Source: CAYQAJ01 sp964415245
Lineage (GTDB): Bacteria; Planctomycetota; Planctomycetia; Pirellulales; Pirellulaceae
Direction of reading: 5' to 3'
Length of the DNA: 14,402 bases
Assembly: GCA_964415245.1 (NCBI GenBank)
Contig: CAYQAJ010000122.1
Location: 1 to 14,402, forward strand
The stretch's first letter is position 1. Every line of letters starts with the position of its first letter. Shown piece by piece: positions 6,763 to 13,176 of the stretch. Made by a program: the position numbers and the translations under genes. Below the pieces are notes generated by a model, which did not search any database, was not told the DNA's origin, and saw only the letters and a list, made by a program, of their open reading frames with translations.

Positions 6763-7127
6763 TAACGGGCACCATACGCAATGGCGAAGCCGTTGTCGAG
6801 CTGCAAGTATCCGGACCCGGCCAAACGCCTCAGCAAGTCGAAGCCGCAATCGACACGGGGTACAACGGATACCTTACGTTGCCCGGCGATTTGGTCAGCG
6901 CCCTACAACTTCCATTTGCCGGTCATCGGCGTGCGACTCTCGCCGACGGTAGCGTGACCCGGCTGGATGTCTATTTGGCCAGCGTCGCATGGCACGGGCG
7001 CGACACAGAAGTGTTGATCTCCCAAACCTTAGCCGCGCCGCTGATCGGCATGGCATTGCTCGAAGGAAGTCGCGTGACGATCGATGTCATTGTCGGCGGC
7101 GAGGTGAGCATCGAAGAACTGCCGTAA
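6759..7127 (+). CDS. Clan AA (retropepsin-like) aspartic protease, copy 1
   Basis: A 122-residue single-domain protein. After two beta strands it has EAAIDTGYNGYLTLP (residues 29-42), in which D32-T-G is the aspartic protease catalytic motif. LADGS follows at 61-65 in the flap/strand region, and LIGMALL at 95-101 is the hydrophobic-hydrophobic-Gly motif of the retropepsin fold. The length and layout match the small clan AA bacterial and archaeal proteases (AF_0612-like, TIGR03698), which act as homodimers with one Asp from each subunit. No signal peptide or membrane segment is present, so it is cytoplasmic. The natural substrate is unknown. Start ATG 6759 overlaps the stop of the small partner gene. 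It is homologous to the protease at 9424-9795. Confidence 0.85.
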   Translation: MITGTIRNGEAVVELQVSGPGQTPQQVEAAIDTGYNGYLTLPGDLVSALQLPFAGHRRATLADGSVTRLDVYLASVAWHGRDTEVLISQTLAAPLIGMALLEGSRVTIDVIVGGEVSIEELP

Positions 7128-7160
7128 TCCCGCGACGCTCGAATAGCTCGGACAGGCCGA

Positions 7161-8939
7161 TCATCGCGTGAACGATTCGCGCAGAACTACGAGGGCGCTG
7201 CGTTCGTCGTCGGCGTGCTTTGCTGTTTCGACTTTGCCGCCATCGCCGTTGCGGAAGTGTTCGAGCGCCCAATTGGCGAGTTGAGCGGCGCTTTGGCGGT
7301 GGGATGGGACCGGTGTGGCCGGCGTCGGATCGGACGGGCTGGCGGCGCTATCGAAAAACTCCTGGCTGGCGACGACTAGCGATTCGCCGGAGCGCAACGC
7401 GCACTGATTGCCGGCGATCGTGATTTCGGGCTCCACTCCCAAAGGTGGAGTGTGCGACGCAACCAGTCGTCGCGGCGAGTCCGTCGAACCGGCAGCGCCC
7501 AACACGATCGCGCCCACCGAACCGGCCGACGCGTACATCAGCCGGCCCGTTTCCGGCTCCAGCACGCCGTAGAACAGCGAGGCGAAGCAGTCGCCGGGCG
7601 AGCCGCTCCACAGCGTTTCGTTCACCTCGGCCAAGAGCCGCTTGGGCTCCCGCACGTGGCAGGAGTGGGCTCGCACGGCCGCTTGCACTGCCGCCACGCT
7701 GAGTGCCGCTTCGAGCGGTCCGCCGTGCGCTCGACCCACCGCCACCGACAGATTGCCGTCGGGCAGCACGTTCCAGTCGTAGAAGCTGGCCCGCGGCAGG
7801 TTCGTGTCGCTGGCCGCGCCGCCCACCTGCCAGCCCTCCAGAATCGGCGCGATGCGCGGCAGGCGGTCCTGCTGCCAACGGGCGGCGCGATCGAGCTGCG
7901 TCGCCACGTAGCTGGACTTCATTCCTTGACTGAGCAGCACTTCGCGTTCCAGGTCGGCGGCGATGCGGCCCGCCACGATCTCGACCAGGTTGGTGTGCTC
8001 GTCGGTGAAGGAGCGCGGCTCGCGGCTGTACACCCACAGCGTTCCCAAGGGGCACGTGGGGCTGGAGACCGGCACGCACACGGCCGAGGCACAGTCAGCA
8101 AAGTCTTCGGGCGGCTTCCACGCGGGCAGAAGATGGGCGTCTTCGAGCGCCACGGCGTGGCCGACCAGCGCTTCCAGATCGGCCACGGCCCCCCGCAGCG
8201 GACGCGCGGGCACGAGGAAGCGATCGCGCGCTATTCCCCAAGCGGCCCGCAGCTTGAGTTGGCTGGTGGCGTCGTCCAACAGGTAAAGGGCCGCGGCGTG
8301 ACAGCCGATGCTGGTGGCGGCCGCCTTGAGCGCCGCTTCCAGCCGCAGCGCCAGGTGCGGCTCTTCGTCGCGACGCGAGACGACGGGAACACCCACGGCC
8401 AGCTCAGCTTCGCGCTGCCACAGCGCATATCGCAGGCGCTCGACTTTCGACCACAGTCCGGCGGCGGCGCTGGCGAGCGGCTTTACATCTTCGAGCGGGG
8501 CCGTGCGCGATGTTGCGCGCGAATCGCGCGAGGTGACGGCGTCGGAATCACCGCCGCCGCGGCGCAGTGCGAACCGGGCGATCGGCCGATTCTCGGCGTC
8601 GGTGAGTGCAGCCGACCACTTGGCGGCCGATGTGAGCGCTTCATCGCCGCTGTTGCATGCGCTGGCGCGGCCAGGGCCAGACGCAGCGGCGACACATTCA
8701 AGCGACCAACCGGTCGCCCGCTCGAACGCCCTACAAAAATCCCCAAGCGGCCCCGACTCGGCCAGCGCCGGAGGCGGCGGCTCGGGCAGCGCTTCGACGT
8801 GCAGCTTCAGGTATTCGGGTATCTTCTTATCCGCCACGGCTGCGGTGTCCAGTGGGAGAGCGTAGGCGCGCAGTCCCCCCTCCGTGGACCCAGCCCGAAT
8901 TCCCTGATTTGCGCGACCGTCACTATTTCCAATCGACAT
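7161..8939 (-). CDS. GAF plus SpoIIE/PP2C-like protein, probably a pseudophosphatase
   Basis: About 592 residues from ATG 8937-8939. The frame remains open to a TTG at 9120-9122, but the extra 61 residues are not protein-like and would run under the promoter of the divergent cassette. No strong Shine-Dalgarno supports either start. Residues about 195-335 form a GAF-type sensor domain (AAATSIGCHAAALYLLD, later CVPVSSPTCPLGTLWVYSRE). Residues about 365-590 follow the SpoIIE-type PP2C fold: GWQVGGAASDTN, LPDGNLSVAVGRAHGG, LFYGVLEPETGRLMYASAG and a final HADDERSALVVLR. The metal-binding aspartates look altered. The usual G-D-V-x-G-H-G reads G-R-A-H-G-G, and the T-D-G of the late strand reads S-Q-E, although D577/D578 remain. 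It is therefore more likely a binding or regulatory relative than an active Ser/Thr phosphatase. It lies between the two protease cassettes, on the opposite strand. Confidence 0.75.
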   Translation of the reverse strand: MSIGNSDGRANQGIRAGSTEGGLRAYALPLDTAAVADKKIPEYLKLHVEALPEPPPPALAESGPLGDFCRAFERATGWSLECVAAASGPGRASACNSGDEALTSAAKWSAALTDAENRPIARFALRRGGGDSDAVTSRDSRATSRTAPLEDVKPLASAAAGLWSKVERLRYALWQREAELAVGVPVVSRRDEEPHLALRLEAALKAAATSIGCHAAALYLLDDATSQLKLRAAWGIARDRFLVPARPLRGAVADLEALVGHAVALEDAHLLPAWKPPEDFADCASAVCVPVSSPTCPLGTLWVYSREPRSFTDEHTNLVEIVAGRIAADLEREVLLSQGMKSSYVATQLDRAARWQQDRLPRIAPILEGWQVGGAASDTNLPRASFYDWNVLPDGNLSVAVGRAHGGPLEAALSVAAVQAAVRAHSCHVREPKRLLAEVNETLWSGSPGDCFASLFYGVLEPETGRLMYASAGSVGAIVLGAAGSTDSPRRLVASHTPPLGVEPEITIAGNQCALRSGESLVVASQEFFDSAASPSDPTPATPVPSHRQSAAQLANWALEHFRNGDGGKVETAKHADDERSALVVLRESFTR

Positions 8940-9126
8940 TGCCGCGGATACCGGTAGAGCGGAACCGGTCGCGGTCACCTGAGCCCGTGGTAACCCGGCG
9001 GCGCAAACGGAAAAGACGGCGCTATCCGGCACGGCTGTAGGTTGGACTGTCGAAATTGTGCAGTCATCCGCGGCCTTCCATGGCTTAGGGCAAACAAGCA
9101 AAGTGGAGGACCGCAGTGCCAAGCGA

Positions 9127-9132
9127 TATAAT
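9127..9132 (+). promoter_or_regulatory. Likely -10 box before cassette copy 2
   Basis: A perfect TATAAT, 34 bases before the ATG at 9167. The best -35 candidate at 17-bp spacing (tggagg, 9104-9109) matches only three positions of TTGACA, so the promoter may be weak or need an activator. Confidence 0.45.
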
Positions 9133-9166
9133 CGAGGGGGAACACTGACCCACTGGGAGCATTCTC

Positions 9167-9427
9167 ATGCCTGCCACCGAGTCGCACCGCAGCCCCGAGG
9201 AAATCGCCCGTTTGGGAGCGGAAATATTCGATCACAGCGTACGTCCGGCCCTCCAGCCCGAGGACGAAGGCAAATTCGTCGCCATCGATATCGCGAGCCG
9301 CGACTACGAACTTGACGAAAACGACTACGCGGCTGTCAAACGGCTGCGCGATCGCCACAAGTCGGCGGAAGTCTGGCTCGGCCGCGTCGGCCAGCCGGCG
9401 GCGTATCGCATGAGGAAACACCAATGA
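9167..9427 (+). CDS. Small acidic protein, partner of a retropepsin-like protease (copy 2)
   Basis: An 86-residue homologue of the product of 6493-6762. The most conserved part is EGKFVAIDIASRDYELDEND (residues 34-53), followed by a Lys/Arg-rich helix and WLGRVGQPAAYRM. Start ATG 9167-9169 is well supported by GGGAG (9155-9159) 7 bases upstream. The 3' end overlaps the protease gene by 4 bp (ATGA, 9424-9427). The two copies are diverged (roughly half the positions of the core look alike by eye), so they are not a recent tandem duplication. I know no firm function for the family. Its fixed position before a protease suggests that the two proteins bind each other or that this one controls the protease. 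Confidence 0.82.
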   Translation: MPATESHRSPEEIARLGAEIFDHSVRPALQPEDEGKFVAIDIASRDYELDENDYAAVKRLRDRHKSAEVWLGRVGQPAAYRMRKHQ

Positions 9428-9795
9428 TTCGCGGCGCGGTGAACGCCCGCCGTGAGGCTGTGGTCCCGCTCCAATTGCGAGGACCGGACGGAGCTGAATT
9501 GAAAGTCGATGCGGTAGTTGACTCCGGATTCACCGCTTCGTTGACGTTACCCGACGCAGTAGTTCGCTCACTCGGACTTGCCCGGCTGTCCAGCGGAGGA
9601 GCCGTTTTGGCCGACGGGTCGATCCGGCAATTCGACATATATACTGCCGAAGTTGCATGGGGCAACACTTGGCAGTCGGTACTGGTATCCGCAGTCGGCG
9701 CAGAGGTTCTACTGGGCATGGGTCTGCTTGCCAACCACGAACTGCGGATCGCCGTCATTCCTGGTGGATACGTCGAGATCACGCCGCTGTCCTGA
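9424..9795 (+). CDS. Clan AA (retropepsin-like) aspartic protease, copy 2
   Basis: A 123-residue single-domain protein homologous to the protease at 6759-7127. Catalytic motif V-V-D33-S-G-F in VDAVVDSGFTASLTLP, VLADGSIRQFDIY at 61-73, and EVLLGMGLL (94-102) as the hydrophobic-Gly motif; the C-terminal strand pair ends GGYVEITPL. DSG replaces DTG, an exchange tolerated in active aspartic proteases. The start ATG 9424-9426 has GAGGA (9412-9416) 7 bases upstream, inside the end of the partner gene. Active enzymes of this fold are dimers; two diverged copies in one genome could form homo- or heterodimers, which is inference. Confidence 0.86.
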   Translation: MIRGAVNARREAVVPLQLRGPDGAELKVDAVVDSGFTASLTLPDAVVRSLGLARLSSGGAVLADGSIRQFDIYTAEVAWGNTWQSVLVSAVGAEVLLGMGLLANHELRIAVIPGGYVEITPLS

Positions 9796-9932
9796 CAATT
9801 GCAGACCTAGTTCACAGTATGCAATCTGCGCAGAGCGGAAACACGTAGCAAGACGGTACAAAAGGTAGAGTTACCTCAACTTAGTCAGGTTTAGGCAGGT
9901 GTTCTACCGATTCGTGTGAGAGAAATGCACCG

Positions 9933-10268
9933 ATGGGCAATGCAACGTGGGTATGCTTTGATTGCCGCGAGGTCGTTCGCCGACCTTGTCTATGGAAGGC
10001 GAGCGTCCCCTGCCCAGAGTGTGGACGCAATTGTCGCTGCATCGGGACCAAGATCCGCGTTCCGCCAAAGCATGCCATTCAGGCGTGGCGCGAACTGCGA
10101 GCGAGCATTGCGGCTCAGAGCATCCGCCTTGCAAAGGATCAGTACGAAAAGCAGATTCGGCAGCGGCACTCAGCGGAGCAAGAAACCGAGCGCATCGAGT
10201 CGCGTCCGAAGACTCCTGGTCGTGCGAAGGCCGCTCGTCGGCTAAAGCGGCGGCTCGGTGGCGCATGA
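9933..10268 (+). CDS. Small cysteine-rich (zinc-ribbon-like) protein
   Basis: A 111-residue frame beginning MGNATWVCFDC. Cysteines at 8, 11, 19, 27, 30, 34 and 36 include two C-x2-C pairs (C8/C11 and C27/C30, the latter in PCPECGR), the spacing expected for a zinc ribbon. A short segment IRVPPKHAIQAWRELRASI follows, then a charged, Lys/Arg/Glu-rich helical tail (about residues 62-111) that ends in a basic patch and could bind nucleic acid. GAGAG at 9918-9922 lies 10 bases before the ATG. Other frames over the same bases are less protein-like, because only this one keeps the paired cysteines. I do not recognise a named family; function is unknown. It is followed 48 bp later by an orphan antitoxin. 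Confidence 0.65.
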   Translation: MGNATWVCFDCREVVRRPCLWKASVPCPECGRNCRCIGTKIRVPPKHAIQAWRELRASIAAQSIRLAKDQYEKQIRQRHSAEQETERIESRPKTPGRAKAARRLKRRLGGA

Positions 10269-10316
10269 TCTCGAATGGGCGAGCACGTTCGTCAGTGGTA
10301 CGGATACGATCGCGGC

Positions 10317-10517
10317 ATGAGCACATTTGAAGAAATTGTGGAAGCCATCCGAAAGCTGCCAGACAAAGATCTGGCCGCACTGCGGGCCTGGTTCGCCGAA
10401 TTCGACAGCGCGGCTTGGGACCGTCAGTTCGAACAAGACGTCGCCGAGGGTCGATTCGACGCGCTGGCCGATGAAGCCCTTCGCGACCATCGCGAGGGCC
10501 GGTGCGCGGACCTGTGA
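10317..10517 (+). CDS. Orphan antitoxin-like protein (toxin partner missing)
   Basis: A 66-residue protein starting at ATG 10317-10319 (MSTFEEIVEAIRKLPDKDLA); an upstream in-frame ATG at 10275 adds 14 residues that do not look native. The pattern E-I-x-x-A-I-x-x-L-P, then LRAWFAEFDSAAWDRQFEQD and DALADEALRDHREGR, is that of small antitoxins encoded just before RelE-type toxins (the W-x-x-E-F-D...W-D-x-Q...D motif). In complete pairs the toxin start overlaps this stop. Here a GTG (10514-10516) does overlap the TGA in that way, but the frame stops after four codons (10514-10528). The antitoxin therefore looks orphaned, which fits loss of the toxin by deletion. Confidence 0.7.
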   Translation: MSTFEEIVEAIRKLPDKDLAALRAWFAEFDSAAWDRQFEQDVAEGRFDALADEALRDHREGRCADL

Positions 10518-10528
10518 AGCACCATTGA
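10514..10528 (+). pseudogene. Four-codon remnant of the expected toxin start
   Basis: GTG-AAG-CAC-CAT-TGA begins with a GTGA overlap of the antitoxin stop, as in intact pairs, and M-K-H is a common toxin start in this context. The following 55 bases up to the convergent zwf gene show no toxin-like frame. The remnant is short, so this call is tentative. Confidence 0.3.
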
Positions 10529-10583
10529 ACTCGCAAATCTGCGCGCTAACTTGGTGCGGAGCCAGTCTGAGTTATTTAGTTCT

Positions 10584-12032
10584 TCAGTGCAGCACAGGGC
10601 ATACGTCGAACCACTGGCGGCCTTGCTGGTACATCCACTCGGCCGAGTCGTTCGGGCCCCACAGGCCTTTTTCGTATTCCAACAGCGGCGGGCCTTCGCC
10701 GCTTTCCCAGGCGGCCAGAATGGGATCGAAGATGCCCCACGCCAGTTCCACCTCGTCGCTGCGGGCGAACAGGCTGGCGTCGCCGTTCAGCGCGTCCAAG
10801 AGAAGCCGCTGGTAGGCGTCGGGCAAGGCGCCCTGGAACTCGCGATCGAAACGGAAATCGAGGTCGGTCGTGCACAGTCGCATCCCCTCGTCGGGCACCT
10901 TGGTCTGGAATTGAAGCTGAATCCCCTCGGCCGGCTGCACTTGGAGCACGAGCCGATTGGCCTCGAAGCCCCCCTTACCGTCGGAGAACAAAAGGTGCGG
11001 CGGCTCGCGGAACTGAATCACGATCTGCGTCGTGCGGCATGACATCGCTTTGCCGCTGCGGAGGTAGAACGGCACGCCGTTAAACCGCCAGTTGTCGACC
11101 AGCAGCTTGACGGCGGCAAACGTGGCAGTCTGGCTGTCGGCCGGCACGCCCTCTTCTTGTAGATAGCCCTGGTAGCGGCCGCGAAGCGTGTCGCTGCGTA
11201 CGTCGGCTCCGCGCAACGGCCGGATCGCCCGCAGCACTTTCACTTTCTCGTCGCGCACGAGGTCGGCCTCGAAGCGGACCGGCGCCTCCATGGCCGTAAT
11301 CATCAGAAGCTGAAGCAGGTGGTTCTGGAACATGTCGCGCAGCACGCCGGCCTTGTCGTAGTAGCCGCCGCGGCGCCCCACGCCGACTTCCTCGGCTACG
11401 GTGATCTGCACGTGATCGATGTAGTTGCGGTTCCACACCGGCTCGAAGATGCTGTTGGCGAACCGCAGCACCAGCACGTTCTGCACCGTCTCCTTGCCCA
11501 GGTAATGGTCGATGCGGTAAATCTGCTGCTCGCGAAACACGTCGTGCATCTCGCGGTTGAGTTGCCGGGCCGATTCCAGGTCGTGGCCGAACGGCTTCTC
11601 GACGACGATTCGACGCGGGCCCGAAGATTCGTCGGCCAGGCCAGCCGCGCCAAGCTGCGCCACGGCGCGGGAGTACAATTGCGGCGAGGTGGCAAAGTAA
11701 TACAGTCGCACCGAGGGCGGGTTTTCGATTTCGGTCAGTAGCGCGGTCAGGGCCGTGAATGCGGCGCTGTCGCCGATGTCGCCCGGGTGGTAATACACGC
11801 CTCCGGCGAATTCCCGCCACGAACTGGGGTCGAACTCTTTGCCCAGATGCGCCGCCGTGCTTTCGGCCAGGGAGTCGCGCCACGCGTCGTGACTCATCGG
11901 CGTGCGCGCCATCCCCACAATCCGCGAACCCGCGGGCAGCCGCTTACGGCAATGCAGGCGATACAGCGCGGGAATCAACTTCCGGCTGGTCAGATCGCCC
12001 GAGGCGCCGAAGATGACGAGGGTATGGGTCAC
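10584..12032 (-). CDS. zwf: Glucose-6-phosphate 1-dehydrogenase
   Basis: A 482-residue full-length enzyme of the oxidative pentose phosphate and Entner-Doudoroff routes. It oxidises glucose 6-phosphate to 6-phosphogluconolactone and makes NADPH (or NADH) in the cytoplasm. Visible evidence: N-terminal nucleotide motif GASGDLT (9-15), EKPFGHD (145-151, with the conserved Lys147), the substrate-binding signature RIDHYLGKE (173-181) and the catalytic His238 in LRDMFQNHLLQ. YYDKAGVLRDM and YLRSGKAM are further family blocks. The start is GTG (plus-strand 12030-12032) with no good Shine-Dalgarno. The 104 bases upstream are mostly phrase repeats, so its leader is unusual. An SDR oxidoreductase gene precedes it on the same strand, and the two may share a transcript. 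No pgl or gnd gene is in view. Confidence 0.96.
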   Translation of the reverse strand: MTHTLVIFGASGDLTSRKLIPALYRLHCRKRLPAGSRIVGMARTPMSHDAWRDSLAESTAAHLGKEFDPSSWREFAGGVYYHPGDIGDSAAFTALTALLTEIENPPSVRLYYFATSPQLYSRAVAQLGAAGLADESSGPRRIVVEKPFGHDLESARQLNREMHDVFREQQIYRIDHYLGKETVQNVLVLRFANSIFEPVWNRNYIDHVQITVAEEVGVGRRGGYYDKAGVLRDMFQNHLLQLLMITAMEAPVRFEADLVRDEKVKVLRAIRPLRGADVRSDTLRGRYQGYLQEEGVPADSQTATFAAVKLLVDNWRFNGVPFYLRSGKAMSCRTTQIVIQFREPPHLLFSDGKGGFEANRLVLQVQPAEGIQLQFQTKVPDEGMRLCTTDLDFRFDREFQGALPDAYQRLLLDALNGDASLFARSDEVELAWGIFDPILAAWESGEGPPLLEYEKGLWGPNDSAEWMYQQGRQWFDVCPVLH

Positions 12033-12039
12033 GCGAGCT

Positions 12040-12130
12040 TGTCCGTTGTCAGTTGTCCGTTGTCAGTGGTCCATCGCAACGGACGTTCCCGCTCTTCATT
12101 CCGCACTCTGCATTCTGCAATCTGCACTTG
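12040..12130. repeat. Phrase repeats filling the spacer before zwf
   Basis: At 12040-12076 the words TTGTCCGT and TGTCAG alternate (TTGTCCG twice, TTGTCAG twice, then a TGGTCC variant), followed by a related CAACGGACG. At about 12093-12130 a second set alternates CATTC, CACTCTGC, CATTCTGC, AATCTGC and CACTTG. Together they occupy most of the 104-bp gap between the SDR gene and zwf and end 8 bases from the zwf GTG. The first word set also occurs, reverse-oriented, at 2836-2866. Confidence 0.75.
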
Positions 12131-12136
12131 CCCGCG

Positions 12137-12922
12137 CTAAAAGCGCGCCGCCGTAAATCCTCCGTCGACATACAGTGCGGCGCCGGTGATAAAACTGCCC
12201 GCCGTGCGCGAAAGCAGCAGCAGCGCCGCCCCCACCAACTCGTGCGGCTCGCCGAATCGCGCCATGGGTGTCTGCTGCATGATGTTGGCCACGCGCTCTT
12301 CATCCAGTATCTCGCGGTTTTGCTCGGCCGGGAAGAAGCCGGGACAGAGGACATTTACCCGCACGCCCGATGGGGCGTATTCCCGGGCCAGGTTCTTGGT
12401 GAGGTTCACAATCGCCGCTTTGGCCGCCGAATAGGCAAATACTCGCGACAGCGGCAGGTGTGCCGTGACGCTGCCAATGTTGAGTATGCTGCCGCCGTGG
12501 TTTTGGGCCGCCATGTACGGAGCAAACGTCTGGCATGCCAGGTGCGTCGCGGTGAGATTGCCGTCGACAACTCGCTGCCACTCGTCGTCGCTGATTCGCT
12601 CGTACGGGGTAGCCGAATTGACGCCGGCGCAATTGACCAGCATGTCGATCGAGTCCTGCCGTCCAGCGACTTCGCCCAGCAGTTTCTCAACCGATTCGCG
12701 CGAAGTGGCGTCAACCGGCAAGTGAATCGCCTCTCCTCCCAGCCGCGCGATGGCCTCAACGCGCTGCCTGCCGCGTTCCTCGCTGCGACCAGCGACAAGA
12801 ACGAACGCACCCGCCTGGGCAAGTCCCTCGCACAGCGTCCCGCCGAGCACTCCCGTTCCGCCAACGACGACGGCCGTTTGCCCCGCCAACGAGAAGAGCT
12901 GTTGCAGGTATTCGGCCGACAT
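12137..12922 (-). CDS. SDR-family oxidoreductase (sugar-acid dehydrogenase-like)
   Basis: A classical short-chain dehydrogenase/reductase of 261 residues from ATG 12920-12922, chosen because CGGAG lies 9 bases upstream and the length is normal. An in-frame ATG at 12959-12961 would add 13 residues; a TTG/ATG further upstream would run into the palindrome at 13029-13078 and is rejected. Visible evidence: cofactor loop GGTGVLGG (21-28), NCAG (97-100), N122, and the catalytic S151 (NIGSVTA), Y164 and K168 (YSAAK). V-N-V-L-C-P-G and the C-terminal D-G-G-F are also family marks. The GGTGVLGG form and the SAEYLQQLFSLAG start resemble mannonate/fructuronate or gluconate-type SDRs, so a sugar acid is the likely substrate; that is inference. 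It precedes zwf on the same strand, which fits carbohydrate oxidation. Confidence 0.88.
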   Translation of the reverse strand: MSAEYLQQLFSLAGQTAVVVGGTGVLGGTLCEGLAQAGAFVLVAGRSEERGRQRVEAIARLGGEAIHLPVDATSRESVEKLLGEVAGRQDSIDMLVNCAGVNSATPYERISDDEWQRVVDGNLTATHLACQTFAPYMAAQNHGGSILNIGSVTAHLPLSRVFAYSAAKAAIVNLTKNLAREYAPSGVRVNVLCPGFFPAEQNREILDEERVANIMQQTPMARFGEPHELVGAALLLLSRTAGSFITGAALYVDGGFTAARF

Positions 12923-13028
12923 CTGTTCGATCTCCGACGCGCGGTCATCTGCATCAGGCATAGTAGCCCACCGCGCCTCCGCATCGCAAGCCGGCGAAAA
13001 GTAGCAGGCACGCTCCGCATAAACCGTG

Positions 13029-13078
13029 GGGGACTGGCTCATTTTGCGCAGTCCGCGGAGCAAAATGTGCCTGTCCCC
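13029..13078. repeat. 50-bp imperfect palindrome (REP/MITE-like)
   Basis: Arms at 13029-13047 and 13060-13078 are 19 bases each with only two mismatches, around 12 bases that contain the inner palindrome tccgcgga (13052-13059). The ends are G4/C4. It sits in the 317-bp spacer between the divergent SDR gene and the toxin-tail gene. Palindromes of this form recur as dispersed repeats in other genomes, but whether this one does so here cannot be read from one window. No transposase is adjacent. Confidence 0.7.
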
Positions 13079-13176
13079 TTCTCTGGGACGGTTTTTAGAT
13101 TAGCTGGTGATCGCTAATTGCACCTCGCTCGTCGCCGGAGTTTGTCAGAACGGGAATCGACGACCAACAATGAGGA

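Noticed and set aside
7452..8957. A 501-residue plus-strand open frame
   Set aside because: Antisense shadow of the GAF/PP2C-like gene, with His/Arg/Gly-rich composition and no motif.
8940..9122. N-terminal extension of the phosphatase-like gene to TTG 9122
   Set aside because: The added 61 residues show no domain-like pattern and the DNA is upstream sequence of the divergent protease module.
12923..13063. N-terminal extension of the SDR gene
   Set aside because: The extra residues are not SDR-like, the upstream start lies inside the 13029-13078 palindrome, and a good Shine-Dalgarno supports the start at 12922.
13098..13117. attagc...gctaat inverted repeat as an operator
   Set aside because: Only 6-bp arms around 8 bases, with no promoter or regulator beside it; could easily be chance.
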